From Variovorax fucosicus (lineage in GTDB: Bacteria > Pseudomonadota > Gammaproteobacteria > Burkholderiales > Burkholderiaceae_C), in contig NZ_JASZYU010000001.1 of NCBI RefSeq assembly GCF_030316825.1, positions 1-64,000 of the forward strand: 64,000 bases of DNA, written 5' to 3'. Shown here piece by piece: positions 17,525-26,827 of this stretch; the first letter of the stretch is position 1, and each line of letters starts with the position of its first letter. Under the pieces are notes generated by a model. It did not search any database, was not told the origin of the DNA, and saw only the letters and a program-made list of their open reading frames with translations. The translations under genes and the position numbers were made by a program.

Positions 17525-17587
17525 GCCGCGCGGCGAGCGCTCCTGCGTGCCGACGGCACGCCTAGATGGCTGGCTGTTGGCCGATTG
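17525..17587. repeat. Dispersed repeat, copy 1
   Basis: The first 41 bases resemble 37747-37787 with few differences (shared core GCCGCGCGGCGAGCGC, then CACGCCTAG). The bases 17556-17587 (CGGCACGCCTAGATGGCTGG and onward) match 24061-24092 with one difference. It is non-coding and flanks an IS256 remnant. Confidence 0.7.
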
Positions 17588-17835
17588 AACCAGGCGGCTG
17601 CGTGAGGGATGGATGCCGGATGGCCTTGACGACATCGCCGGCACGGGGCAGCGCCCGAGAGCCCGGCGACGCGAAGCGCCGACACGTCCATGATCCAAGA
17701 ATAATTCAATCGGCCCTCAGCCATCAATGACCCAAGAGAGTGCGAGCGAAATCCAAGTCGGCAAATTGTGCTGCACAGGAGGCGTTAGGCATTGCAGGCG
17801 CCACAGGGCAATATCGGGAAGAAATTGCTCGCTCC

Positions 17836-17997
17836 GAGTTGCAGGCGAGTTTCCAGTGCATCTGCGCGAGTGCGCTATCCGACCACAATGCAGGCGACAT
17901 CGCCATCGTACCGGACGGTTGCATCGATGTTCGCCCCTCAGTCGGCGAGGTTGAACATATTGCGAACGGAGCCGAGTACACGGCGGCTTGGCCCTGG
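17836..17997 (+). pseudogene. AraC-type regulator N-terminal fragment (DUF6597-like)
   Basis: The plus strand reads ASALSDHNAGDIAIVPDGCI followed by DVRPSVGEVEHI. The IVPDGCxD segment is characteristic of the sensor half of a group of AraC regulators. Neither the first residues nor the DNA-binding half is present, so the piece is inert. It abuts the group II intron remnant on the opposite strand. Confidence 0.5.
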
Positions 17998-18014
17998 ACG
18001 CCGTAGCCAAACAC

Positions 18015-18250
18015 CCTCACCGGAAATCAGACTTCCTCCGCGGCGCCAGCGGCCGCCATTGGGTTGTAACTTGCTGGGCAGCGTACTCGCCCCTGCTCGG
18101 GGATGGCGTGGTGCACGCGCCGCCTGAGTTCGATCTTGACAGTCTGCAGTTGGGCGCCCAGGCGTTTGGCACCGGTCAGCCGCAGCACCATGAATTAGCC
18201 CTTCCTAGTCTCGCCGCAGCGATGCGTGAAGCCCAGGAGATCGAAGGTCT
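18015..18250 (-). pseudogene. Group II intron reverse transcriptase/maturase fragment
   Basis: The reverse strand reads TFDLLGFTHRCGETRKG, an in-frame stop, then LRLTGAKRLGAQLQTVKIEL and RRRVHHAIPEQG. These match the RT domain-7/thumb region of bacterial group II intron proteins (FLGFTH..CGKTRKG, KR..L..IK..LRRR.H). A shifted frame adds QWRPLAPRRKSDF, like the X-domain QWRALRRRSQ. Only the C-terminal third remains, so splicing activity is not expected. Confidence 0.7.
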
Positions 18251-18377
18251 GCGGTTTGCTCTGTCCCGCGCGGCTTCAGTTCGCACGGGGAGGTTACTCA
18301 CCATAATCAATGTTCAGTCGGCATCACCCTTCCTTTCCTGAAACATTTGCGGCCAGCGTCAACAGCCAACATGCAGC

Positions 18378-18926
18378 TCATGAAGCTGGGGCAGCACCCA
18401 ACCTCTTCAAGCGGGCCGGCTCGACGATCTCAATCCAATAGCCATCCGGGTCCTTGACGAAAGCGACGTCCTTCATCTTGCCTTGGTTGGGTCGTTTGAC
18501 GTAGGGAGCAGCATGCTGGTCGAACCAGGCTATGGCGGCGTCGAGATCGGGCACCGAGACGCAAATGTGGCCGAATCCTTGGGGATGGGCGTTGCCATCG
18601 TGATAGCGAAAGATTGGATCGCTCTCGGTTCCCCAGTTGTGTGTGAGTTCGAGAATTCCACGCTGTGAGAAGGTCCACACCGTGCGATCGCCATCGTCTT
18701 CAGGCACTTCGTTGTCGTCGGGCAGGTATCCCAAAAAATAGAGCGAAAACTTCATCTCCTGGAAATCGAGCTTATGCAGGACCCGCATGCCCATGATTTC
18801 GCAATAAAACGCGAGAGAAATGACTGGGTCCCTGACCCTCAGCATCGAATGATTGAGGACGAAGCCCCGCGTGGCAGCCGGCGGTTCTAGGCTAACGCCG
18901 AGATGTGATTCGGTCTTAAACGTCAT
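18378..18926 (-). CDS. gloA: Lactoylglutathione lyase (glyoxalase I)
   Basis: 182 aa. It isomerises the hemithioacetal of methylglyoxal and glutathione to S-lactoylglutathione. Seen: LNHSMLRVRDPVISLAFYCE, then KLDFQEMKFSLYFLGYLPDD, ELTHNWGTESD, HPQGFGHICVSV and DPDGYWIEIVEP. These contain the four usual metal ligands (His, Glu, His, Glu). The length and the long insert before the second motif resemble the larger Zn-type (eukaryote/pseudomonad) enzyme. It stands alone, leftward, between debris and an AraC gene. Confidence 0.9.
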   Translation of the reverse strand: MTFKTESHLGVSLEPPAATRGFVLNHSMLRVRDPVISLAFYCEIMGMRVLHKLDFQEMKFSLYFLGYLPDDNEVPEDDGDRTVWTFSQRGILELTHNWGTESDPIFRYHDGNAHPQGFGHICVSVPDLDAAIAWFDQHAAPYVKRPNQGKMKDVAFVKDPDGYWIEIVEPARLKRLGAAPAS

Positions 18927-19152
18927 TCTTGCCTTGGCTCTAGTGAAGTGGTTGCATTAGTGGGCGCGATGGAGAGGGTCGTATTCCTTGACCATTGCTG
19001 CCAGAGTATTGGGTGTGCCCCCACGAAGTCATTCCCCGGGAGCGCAACGGAGTGGCAGGACATTGAGGCCGTTCGCCCACCACGCGGTGAATCGGTAGTC
19101 ACTATTAATAGCGGGGCAGATGTAACCGGGAGCCCGGGCCTGTCGGAGTTTG

Positions 19153-20136
19153 TCACTTCATTGTGTCGGAGCGTGCGCGCTCTCGGTACTCACGAGGATT
19201 CATGCCGAACTGCTGCTTGAATGCGCGACTGAAGTGCGTTGGGTCGCTGAAGCCCCATGCGTAGGCAATCTCGGCCACGCCGGCATCCCGGTACGCCCGA
19301 CTGCGCAGGTCTTCGCTGCAGCGGGCGAGCCTCTGCGCCTTGATCCAAGAAGAAACGCTAGCCCCGGTCTGAGCAAAGAGCATGTGCACGTACCGCGGCG
19401 ACATGCGGTTGGCTGCCGCAATGCTAGTTGGCGTCATGTTCTCGTCCTGCAAGTTCAAAAGAACGTAGTCTTGAAGCTGTTTCAAGTATCTCATCGCCAG
19501 TCCCTGAGGCGGGGCATCGACGCGATGATTCATCGCCGCGGTGAGAAGTTCGAGCGTCGCTCGGCGCACAGCGGCTTGATCCGTATCGCCCAGAAGGTCC
19601 ATTTGCTCCGCGAGGGTCGCCACGTGTCCGAAGAGGACGGCCCCGATCCCGCGGCGACTGTCGATCATGGTCCCGTTGAACCGCGCACCTCTGGGCAGCC
19701 GATCCTGGACGGCAGTCCATGGAAGAACGAGCGACACCTTGTGGAGCTTCTCGATGACGGTGAATTCCATCGGTTGGTTGCTAGTCCAGATGAGCAAGTC
19801 GCCCGGTCCAACACCGACCACATCGCTGCCGAAGTGAAACTTCTCGCTCCCTGCCTTCGTGATCTGGACGCCGATGTACGCTTGGTCGTCCTTCGCGATC
19901 AGCTGCGGCAACCGCCTTCCAGTGCATGGATCGCAGACGCACTCCACGACGCGAAGTCCGCGGAAATCTCGATTCTTCACACTTGCCGTGAACTGTGGAC
20001 CAACCGTCCGGTGCACCTGCCACGGCCCATAGTTGTCAGTCAGCGCAGCCTGCCACGCGTCCGTGACGTCAGCTCGATGAATGCCTCGGGTGGTCCAGCT
20101 GGCGAGGGCTGCAGAAGTGGCATCGGGCTCAATCAT
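19153..20136 (-). CDS. AraC-family transcriptional regulator (AraC_binding_2 type)
   Basis: 327 aa. The N-terminal cupin-like sensor resembles FeaR relatives (LIAKDDQAYIGVQITKAGSE and GPGDLLIWTSNQPMEF). The C-terminal HTH_18 has SPRYVHMLFAQTGASVSSWI, then GVAEIAYAWGFSDPTHFSRA and FGMNPREYRER. It lies downstream of the NTF2-like and cupin genes on the same strand but separated by 450 bp, so it may be transcribed separately. It is a plausible regulator of those genes. Confidence 0.9.
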   Translation of the reverse strand: MIEPDATSAALASWTTRGIHRADVTDAWQAALTDNYGPWQVHRTVGPQFTASVKNRDFRGLRVVECVCDPCTGRRLPQLIAKDDQAYIGVQITKAGSEKFHFGSDVVGVGPGDLLIWTSNQPMEFTVIEKLHKVSLVLPWTAVQDRLPRGARFNGTMIDSRRGIGAVLFGHVATLAEQMDLLGDTDQAAVRRATLELLTAAMNHRVDAPPQGLAMRYLKQLQDYVLLNLQDENMTPTSIAAANRMSPRYVHMLFAQTGASVSSWIKAQRLARCSEDLRSRAYRDAGVAEIAYAWGFSDPTHFSRAFKQQFGMNPREYRERARSDTMK

Positions 20137-20589
20137 ATTTGTCTCCGGTCCCTAGGGCGCTCGACGGTGCCCGCGCACTCAGCATATCTTCAATGCTTCG
20201 TCTTGACATGTTCCCAAAGTGAAATCCAACTCGTTCACAGGGGAAGTGACCGCGAGACCATAGGGTAGAAACTCGGCAGTCGGGCTGGGCCACCCAGCCA
20301 AGGGTCGCCCGGAAGTTCGCAGACGAGAACACGGCGAGGCTGCGCGCCCCAGAGGTCGAGCGTTGACCTCGACCTCGCTCCAACGGTTCTGCAGAATCAT
20401 GTCCGTGAAGGTCTTGTCCAATGCGTTCGTCGTCGATGGGGGTGCCATTGACCCGGACTTGTTTTTCCCTCACTCGACGCAGACACTGCGCCTGGTCGGA
20501 AGCTGCGTGCGCCCTTGGACATGTTGCAGAGCGATTGCTTTGAATCGCGCCCATGGCGGTCGACCGAATCGAGCCGCGAACGGGCGCGG
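20137..20589. other. Stretch with possible minus-strand gene debris
   Basis: No intact gene. A minus-strand frame starting near 20448 (ALDKTFTDMILQNRWSEVEV) looks like real coding sequence that loses frame after about 40 codons, so a decayed gene between the NTF2-like gene and the AraC regulator is possible. I cannot name it. Confidence 0.4.
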
Positions 20590-20952
20590 CTACTGCGAGA
20601 AAGATGTGAATGTTTGGATGAGGATCTTCCCCTCGCGAACGTAGAGGGTGTCGGTCGCCAGAACGACAAATGGCTTCGCATTCCAGACCAAGTAAGCAAT
20701 ATCGCCTTCGATCACTTGCCGTTGAATCTGGAACGCTTCCCAGAATCCCGGTTTGATGGACTCGAGAAAGTTTGAAAAGAACTGTCGAATCTCCGACAGC
20801 CCTCGCACAGTTCGGTCGGGAAGCTGAACGACCGACTGGTCGCAATAGTCGGACACCAGCGCATCTAAGCCTTGTGCAAACGATTTAAGGTGGTGATCAA
20901 GAATCTGATGGGTGTCGGGCATTTTCTTGGTTGACGTGATGACGGTAGGCAC
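20590..20952 (-). CDS. NTF2/SnoaL-like protein
   Basis: 120 aa from a GTG start at 20952, chosen because CAAAGGAG sits eight bases upstream; an ATG at 20922 would give 110 aa. The sequence has the NTF2-like pattern: HHLKSFAQGLDALVSDYCDQ, then GLSEIRQFFSNFLESIKPGF and the strand-rich end AYLVWNAKPFVVLATDTLYV with REGKI. Such folds serve as small isomerases, dehydratases or binding proteins. It follows the cupin gene at 21050 by 97 bp on the same strand, so they probably share a transcript. Confidence 0.75.
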   Translation of the reverse strand: MPTVITSTKKMPDTHQILDHHLKSFAQGLDALVSDYCDQSVVQLPDRTVRGLSEIRQFFSNFLESIKPGFWEAFQIQRQVIEGDIAYLVWNAKPFVVLATDTLYVREGKILIQTFTSFSQ

Positions 20953-21049
20953 GGAGCTTCTCCTTTGAGCGCAAGGCTCCAACATGAGTCGGACAATGTT
21001 TTGCGAGTCACGCAGTTGCGACGCAGCCAGCATCGCGTCTGCTGTACGG

Positions 21050-21478
21050 TCAACCCCAGGCGCCTTGAACCTCTTCCCAGCCGACCACCGCGATCGGACT
21101 GCCGTCCGGTTTGATGAAGGTTAGCGGCCCAAGGAATGTCATGTAGAACTCGCTGTCGATCGGAAAGGACGTCTTGTCGTGCCTGGCGCCAGATGACTCG
21201 AAGCCATAGCCCGGCGCGATGGCGGTGGCACCACCATTCGCCTCGCCCCCTCGAACATCCATCTTTCCTTTTGTGAGAAGGTATTCGCCCGGACCGGCGT
21301 GAATGTGCGCCGCAAACGATGAGTGCGCGGGGCAATCAAAGATTGCGCTCCACGAACCCTGTCCAGGGGAAACATTGAGCAGCTTCCAGCGAATACCCCC
21401 AGTCGAAAAGGCCGCCGGAAACGGCTTCCACTGAACCTCGTCAATCTGGACATATTCCTCGTTCGTCTTCGGCTTCAT
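21050..21478 (-). CDS. Cupin domain protein (acetylacetone-dioxygenase/ChrR-like)
   Basis: 142 aa single cupin. SSFAAHIHAGPGEYLLTKGK carries the HxH...E metal ligands and ESSGARHDKTSFP the later His. The order and length are like Dke1 (diketone-cleaving dioxygenase) and ChrR-type cupins. It is likely an Fe(II) enzyme or a ligand-binding protein. First gene of a leftward pair with the NTF2-like gene. It is a shorter relative of the cupin at 14222-14761. Confidence 0.78.
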   Translation of the reverse strand: MKPKTNEEYVQIDEVQWKPFPAAFSTGGIRWKLLNVSPGQGSWSAIFDCPAHSSFAAHIHAGPGEYLLTKGKMDVRGGEANGGATAIAPGYGFESSGARHDKTSFPIDSEFYMTFLGPLTFIKPDGSPIAVVGWEEVQGAWG

Positions 21479-22235
21479 CTAGTGTCTCCTATGGCAAGAA
21501 ATGGGTTGTTCGGGTGGAGCCCTTCTCCACCGCGTCGGCTTGGTGAAGCTCATTCGCCAAGCCGTAGCTGAACAATAGGTCTTGTGACGCGCGTCGAGCA
21601 CGGCTGCCGGGAAGGCCGGCTTGACTCACCGCGAAGATCAGGGAAAATCCGCAGGACGGAGGTCGCCGAGGTCGGTCTATTGGGGCAGAGGTGATCAAGG
21701 CCAGGTAGGTGCAGCGCATCCATCGATTCGGGATATGAAGCAACAGACGCTCGCCACAACGGCCGATCAGAACACGCTGCACGAAGGCGACCGCAAACCA
21801 ACTCGACTGGTGCACTCTGGCCACGATGGAGCGGATGGTGCCACGCCAGCAGTTTTGCAAGATGATCGACGGGCCGCGTAGTCAGTCGTTACGAAGTCTC
21901 GCATCGTCGCGCGGTTCACGAGCACGCAGCACTCGCGGCCGATATTCCGTAGATCCGAGCTCGCAAAAGATGACGCGCCGCAATTCGCGATGCCCGCATG
22001 AGCACGGACATGGCGCAGCACCCGATCGAGCGCACACCTAAGATGTTGTCGAAATGTTCATCGGGGTCGCTAGTAAGTCGTTGATATGCCGATCCGGGGT
22101 AGCTTCACTGCACTGACAGGCAATTCTGATTGCACGGACACGCAAGTGGCTGCGGCCCAGTCCACCTAGGATTTGACCTGTCGCGCACCGCGACGCCACT
22201 ACCGTCGGTCCGGACGGACATGCCAGGAGTTGAAC
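21479..22235. other. Intergenic stretch, no gene recognised
   Basis: 757 bp between the divergent cupin and tautomerase genes. Short frames on both strands show no family match. The length suggests decayed sequence in addition to two promoters. Confidence 0.45.
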
Positions 22236-22736
22236 ATGCCATTGATCGATGTAATCTACCCGCAAGGTGCACTGAGCGCACCCGCGCTCAAGAAGCTCGA
22301 AAGCACCCTGTGGAAGAAAGCCCTCAAATGGGAAGCAATCGAAGCGAACGCCGCCTCGGCATCGGTCGCCTGGGCTTATCTGGACGAGCGACCGCGGCAA
22401 AGCGTGAGCGCTGGCGGCAAGCCTATCACACAGAACATCTACCGTATCAACGTGCGGGTGATGGTCGGATTCATGGACCAAGTGCGAATCGACGGCATGG
22501 CCCGCGAACTCACGGACGCTGTTCTTGAGGCCGACGGGTCGAATGGTGACGCGAGCGGCCCGCGCGTCTTCTGCATCATCGAAGAAATACCAAGCGGCAC
22601 CTGGAGCATCGACGGATCGACGTGGACCACGGTCTTCACTGCCAGGCAGCTTGAAATCGACAAGACGCGGATCGCCGCGATGGAGCGCGCCCTTGCGGAG
22701 CGCCCGCGCATCGACGTCCTTGCGTCACCGGTCTGA
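22236..22736 (+). CDS. Tautomerase family protein (4-oxalocrotonate tautomerase-like)
   Basis: 166 aa, start ATG 22236 after CCAGGAGTTGAAC. Proline follows the initiator Met (MPLIDVIYPQG); in this superfamily Pro-1 becomes the N-terminal catalytic base after Met removal. The length fits two fused beta-alpha-beta units rather than the 62-residue 4-OT, as in cis-3-chloroacrylic acid dehalogenase or malonate semialdehyde decarboxylase relatives. The reaction is probably a keto-enol shift or dehalogenation/decarboxylation in ring degradation. It is divergent from the cupin/NTF2 pair. Confidence 0.78.
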   Translation: MPLIDVIYPQGALSAPALKKLESTLWKKALKWEAIEANAASASVAWAYLDERPRQSVSAGGKPITQNIYRINVRVMVGFMDQVRIDGMARELTDAVLEADGSNGDASGPRVFCIIEEIPSGTWSIDGSTWTTVFTARQLEIDKTRIAAMERALAERPRIDVLASPV

Positions 22737-22849
22737 ACTCAGTAGAACGCTCGTCCGCCTACGGAGGCGCGGGCTTCGCCCGCGAACAGGCCTATCGTTT
22801 CAGCATCACTTTCGCGTGCTTGCGCGACAACGGCGCGTGCTTTTGGTGT

Positions 22850-23275
22850 GGACACGACTGATCCTGCCGGACACGTCGTCGGTTGCGCTCGACCATCTGC
22901 CCGGGATGGATACGTCGACATGGGTGGTTGGATTGGGGGGTCAAGCAGAATACGTGATGGTCCCGTATGCAGACTTCAATCTTCTGAAGTTTCCGGCCGA
23001 GATCAGACGCTGGAAACGATTCGAGACCTCACCTGTCTCTCTGACATCCTGCCGAACGGCTACCACGGAGTGGTTACGGCGGGTTGGCCCCGGAAGCGCT
23101 GTCTACGTCACCGGCACCGGTCCGATCGGACTCGTGGCAGCAGCGTCGGCACACCTGCCAGGTGTTGCCGTGGTGATCGTCGGCGGCGTCAATCCAGTAC
23201 GTATCTCGGGCGCAAAGGCAGTGGGTTTTGAGACGGTAGATCTGTCGCTCGATGCGCCGCTGGGCGACCAATTGC
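22850..23275 (+). pseudogene. fdhA: Glutathione-independent formaldehyde dehydrogenase remnant
   Basis: Two frames together give the middle of a PFDH-type zinc dehydrogenase. One has DGYVDMGGWIGG, then TIRDLTCLSDILPNGYHGVV. The other has GQAEYVMVPYADFNLLKFP, then VYVTGTGPIGLVAAASAHL and VNPVRISGAKAVGFETVDLS. The frame switches several times and both ends are missing. The intact enzyme oxidises formaldehyde with tightly bound NAD. Confidence 0.72.
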
Positions 23276-23599
23276 GTTCACGCAGGAGGCTTTTGTCGGA
23301 CAGGCCATCCTGCAGGGTTTCGTCGGTGATATTGCTCATTTAGATTGGGTCCGTCGCGCGGCGGGCATGGTCCATGCGGAGTTGCTATCTTGCCGGAACT
23401 CTCCGCATAGCTCAGTGTCACGCCATCGAGGAATACTCATGCGAGGTCAGGCAATCTCACGGCCATGCGCCAACCAACGGCACGAAACAGGGCGGCAATG
23501 GGGCCGTGAGCAGACCTTCGAATGCATACTCGCGGTCTCCTGTGGGCGTAGCTTGTCATCCAGCCTGATTCTTTCGAACTTCACGAGCAGTTCGCCGGC

Positions 23600-24080
23600 A
23601 TGAGATGTGGTCGACCACCTTTCATGCCGAAGTGCCAGGTATTTCCTTTCTTAGTCTGATGCATCTCGGGATCGCGCGTGTTGCCCTCGTTCTTGGTCGA
23701 GCTGGGCGCCGCGATGATGGTCGCGGCCACGATGGTGCCCGCGCACATCAGAAGCCCTTGCTCGGCAAGATGAGCGTTGATCTCATCGAATAGCGCCTTG
23801 GTGGGGTCATTGTCCAGCAGCAGTCGCCTGAACTCCAGCAGCGTGGTGGCGTCAGGCACCGACTCGCGCGACAGGTCGATGCCCACGAAGTCGCGCAGCG
23901 CTTGGCTGTCATACAGCGCGTCTTCCAGCGCCTCGTCGGCCAGGCCGTACCACTGCTGGAGGCAGTACATGCGCGACATCCTGGAAACGCCCATCGGCAG
24001 TCGGTCGACGCGTCCGCTTGTGGGGTACAGCGGCTCGATCACAGCGATTAAACGAGACCACGGCACGCCTAGATGGCTGG
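23600..24080 (-). pseudogene. IS5-family transposase, C-terminally truncated
   Basis: The reverse strand reads WSRLIAVIEPLYPTSGRVDR, then MYCLQQWYGLADEALEDALY, SQALRDFVGIDLSRESVPDA and MHQTKKGNTWHFGMKGG, the classic N-terminal half of IS5-group transposases. Sequence after GMK, including the last DDE residue, is lost. The N-terminal end runs into the dispersed repeat at 24061, so the IS probably inserted in or recombined with that block. Confidence 0.85.
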
Positions 24081-24180
24081 CTGCTGGCCGATCAGGCGCA
24101 ACCTGTTGGGCTGCATTGCAGGGGCGCCAAACGTAGAGGGACAGGGACTGGCTGTCCAGTCGATCCCCTGGAGGGCAAAC
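24061..24180. repeat. Dispersed repeat, copy 2
   Basis: Its first 32 bases match 17556-17587 with one difference. The rest (GCTGGCCGATCAGG, then GGGGCGCCAA, GGGACTGGCT and CCCCTGGAG in order) follows 37833-37914 in degenerate form. In the copy at 37.8 kb this block carries a perfect hairpin that is broken here. It marks the left limit of the recognisable integrative element. Confidence 0.65.
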
Positions 24181-24505
24181 GAAGTGCGGAGACGCTAAGT
24201 TCCTGCGGCCGTACTCCACAGCGATGCGGACATTGGTCGCACGTACAGTCGATCCGCCATCAAGGGAATGAGTGTCGAACACAGGCAACTGGCGGCGGTG
24301 TTAGCCACCATGAAGCCCGATCATCCGCTCGCAGGACAGAGGAGCGTGACGTTGTCGCAACTGTGGGCTTATCCCATCGCGCTGCTCGACCGCGACAACG
24401 CGTGCGCCAGCAGGTTCCGGCCGACAGCACAGTAGTTGTGTGAAGGCAATGTGAAGGCGTGCCATCCTCATCGACCATGAGGAATCGTACAAAGTTCCAT
24501 GAAAA
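24181..24505. other. Stretch left of the relaxase gene, no gene recognised
   Basis: 325 bp where a Tn4371-like element would continue with traR/traG and trb genes. No trace of those genes is seen; short frames only. The element therefore appears cut here. Confidence 0.5.
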
Positions 24506-26455
24506 TCACACAGCGACTCCCTGCTGTCGTTCGAGCTTCAACGATATCGAGTTGCTGCGCACGATACCCGATACTTGTTGGCCCAGGCGATTTTCAATCA
24601 CAGGTCTCCACGGCACCAGACTGAACCCGATGCCGTCGTCGAGCATTGCGAAGCGGCCACTGACAAGCTGAACTGAGCGACGGTATATGCCAGTTACCCG
24701 CTCGCCGTCGTGCAACAGGCGATGGACTCGACCAGTCTCGTGTTGAACCACCTTGCCCCTCTCGGTCAGTTCCCGGTCCCGCAAGGTGGACAGTAGATTG
24801 CGCGCCCAAACCACACGTGGGCCGCGTCGCTCAGCCAAGCCCTGCTCAACAAGGAAATTCATCCGATCCCGCAACGCACCGCGCACTTGAGCCCCAAAAC
24901 CATTTTGCGATAACTCCCTTCCACTACCGACGATTTGATGGTCCAGCCAAGTCGCGCCTTGGGCACGCACTTGTTGTTCAATTGTCAGGTGCGAACGCAA
25001 TTCCAAGATGACACCGCCGGCTAGTCGTGCATCATGTATTAGCGCGCGTGACAAGAGGTCAGGCGGAACTCGCCAGACACCATCAGCCATGCGCTCCACA
25101 ACTCCAGAACGGCGCAAAGCTTCGAGTCGCCGCACATGCACATCAACCGCAGTCTGTGGGGCGGGGTTGCCTTCATGTCGAAGCCGCATGAGATGGTCAG
25201 CGGTACGGTACAGACCTTCACGCGCGATGCCAGCAATGTTGCGGTCCACCGCCCGCTTCCCGCCCGCCGGTCTCACCTCCGCGATGCCCCCCAGTGGCAT
25301 GCCTGTCAAGTCAGTGCCGACGGGGATCTTTACGTAGTGCGCCCGTCCGTCGACGCCATCGACCACTAGGTAGCCGCGGTCGTGCAGTTCGTCGGCGAGG
25401 CCTTTGCCCGCGATTCGACCGATAACGGGGGAAGCCGGCCGCTCCTCGACCACGCATTCCCGCCGCTGCCCCTTGAGCGCACGGCGCACCGTCTCCAGCG
25501 CATCCTCGCGCTTGCCCATTGCGTCGAGCGTGGCCGCCATCCCGGGCTGGAGCTTCCATCGGTTCGCGTTGCTCCTCTCGGCCAGGCCCATGCCTTCGAG
25601 CCGCTGCAGCCGTGCGCGCAGAGCATTCTGACGCTGCCGGTCTTGCGGAGGCCCCGTCAGATCGATGCCATCGGCACCAGCTTGCCGGATCAGCGCCCGG
25701 TCCAGGCTGGTGAGCCGCTGCTGGTCGACCTCCCGCAGCAGGCTCCTGCGGATTTCTGCCTCGGTGCGCGGTCCCAGCCATTCGGTAGCGATCTCGCTGG
25801 CGCGCAGGCGCATGCCGTGAGCCATGTAGTCGGGAGCGATCACGAGATCTTCCCTGCCGCTGGCAGGCCCGCCCGTACGGCCGTTCAGCACGATGTGAGT
25901 GTGCGGATTGTCTGTGTCCCAATGGTCCACGGCCACCCAGTCCAGTCGGGTCTCCAGGTCGATCTCCATGCGGTGCATCAGCTGGCGCGTGAAGCCCTTC
26001 AGGTCCTCCAGTTCCTCGCCATCCTCGGCCGAGACGATGAAGCGGAACTGGTGGCGGTCATTCAGACCGCGTTCCGTGAAGGCCTTGAGATCGGCCGCTT
26101 CGGCGTCGGCGCCGTAGGCCTGGCCCTTCTGCCCGTCACGGGTGACACCGTCGCGCTCGATGTAGCGCAGGTGCACGGCCACCGAGTTCGGGCTGGCACC
26201 CCGAAGCAGAACGAAGCGGGACTTGATGACCATGCGCCGCGCGTTCGGTCCCAAGCGCTGGCCGGCCATCGAGGCCGCAACGCGGCCGCGTCCGAAAGTG
26301 TTGGCGGCTCTGCCAAGGCGCTTGCCTGAGGACGTCGAGCCGGCCTTCGACACTTGCTTGAGAACCTGCGAAACGAAGCGCTGCGAGCGCGGCCTACCAC
26401 GCGACTTCGGCGCCGCGGGCTTGATGCGAAATCGATCCTCGTCATTGCGAGCCAT
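24506..26455 (-). CDS. Relaxase/mobilisation nuclease, VirD2-like with DUF3363
   Basis: 649 aa from ATG 26455. It nicks and pilots the transferred strand. The N-terminus is basic (KPAAPKSRGRPRSQRFVSQV). The relaxase core has HLRYIERDGVTRDGQKGQAY, then FRFIVSAEDGEELEDL and VAVDHWDTDNPHTHIVLNG, the three-histidine metal motif. The rest is the DUF3363 region (REDLVIAPDYMAHGMRLRAS, then LLREVDQQRLTSLDRAL). The length is normal for this family in Tn4371-like elements. Usually TraR and VirD4/TraG follow; here they do not, so the protein could at most act with secretion functions supplied elsewhere. Confidence 0.93.
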   Translation of the reverse strand: MARNDEDRFRIKPAAPKSRGRPRSQRFVSQVLKQVSKAGSTSSGKRLGRAANTFGRGRVAASMAGQRLGPNARRMVIKSRFVLLRGASPNSVAVHLRYIERDGVTRDGQKGQAYGADAEAADLKAFTERGLNDRHQFRFIVSAEDGEELEDLKGFTRQLMHRMEIDLETRLDWVAVDHWDTDNPHTHIVLNGRTGGPASGREDLVIAPDYMAHGMRLRASEIATEWLGPRTEAEIRRSLLREVDQQRLTSLDRALIRQAGADGIDLTGPPQDRQRQNALRARLQRLEGMGLAERSNANRWKLQPGMAATLDAMGKREDALETVRRALKGQRRECVVEERPASPVIGRIAGKGLADELHDRGYLVVDGVDGRAHYVKIPVGTDLTGMPLGGIAEVRPAGGKRAVDRNIAGIAREGLYRTADHLMRLRHEGNPAPQTAVDVHVRRLEALRRSGVVERMADGVWRVPPDLLSRALIHDARLAGGVILELRSHLTIEQQVRAQGATWLDHQIVGSGRELSQNGFGAQVRGALRDRMNFLVEQGLAERRGPRVVWARNLLSTLRDRELTERGKVVQHETGRVHRLLHDGERVTGIYRRSVQLVSGRFAMLDDGIGFSLVPWRPVIENRLGQQVSGIVRSNSISLKLERQQGVAV

Positions 26456-26827
26456 GAAGACTCCAGCGCACAGTGGCGCAGCGTGTCGCAAACGGCACGC
26501 GGCAGAGGCCGCGGCCATGCAGGTTCCAGCCTCTGCGCGGCACACTCAAGACCCCTTGCGGTGCCGCCGCAAACCCACGTGCAGACTGGGTTGGAGGGGC
26601 GCGACGTGCAACCCCTTTTATCTGGCCCTCCGTCTCCGCCTTCCGCATCCGCTCCCGCCTCCGACTTGCCGCCAGCCGCGCACCGCGTGCGCAACGCTGC
26701 CCGAAAGGCAGCGGCGGTGCAGCGCGCGCTGCACGCTGGCGGCGGCCCCCCTGCACGACGGAGTGCAGCGTGGGCGCATGCCCAGTTGCACTTCGAGGGC
26801 ATGTTTGCTGACGTGATAGAGCAAACC
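26456..26827. promoter_or_regulatory. Relaxase upstream region, candidate oriT
   Basis: 372 bp of very GC-rich sequence without a convincing gene between the TraF-type gene and the relaxase. At 26717-26734 lies a perfect 18-bp palindrome, GTGCAGCGCGCGCTGCAC, a rare feature here. Relaxases commonly cut in an inverted-repeat-rich segment just before their own gene, so this is the best oriT candidate; no nick consensus was identified. Confidence 0.35.

Noticed and set aside
19150..20268. 372-codon frame opposite the AraC gene
   Set aside because: Composition and lack of homology mark it as a shadow of the AraC gene at 19153-20136.
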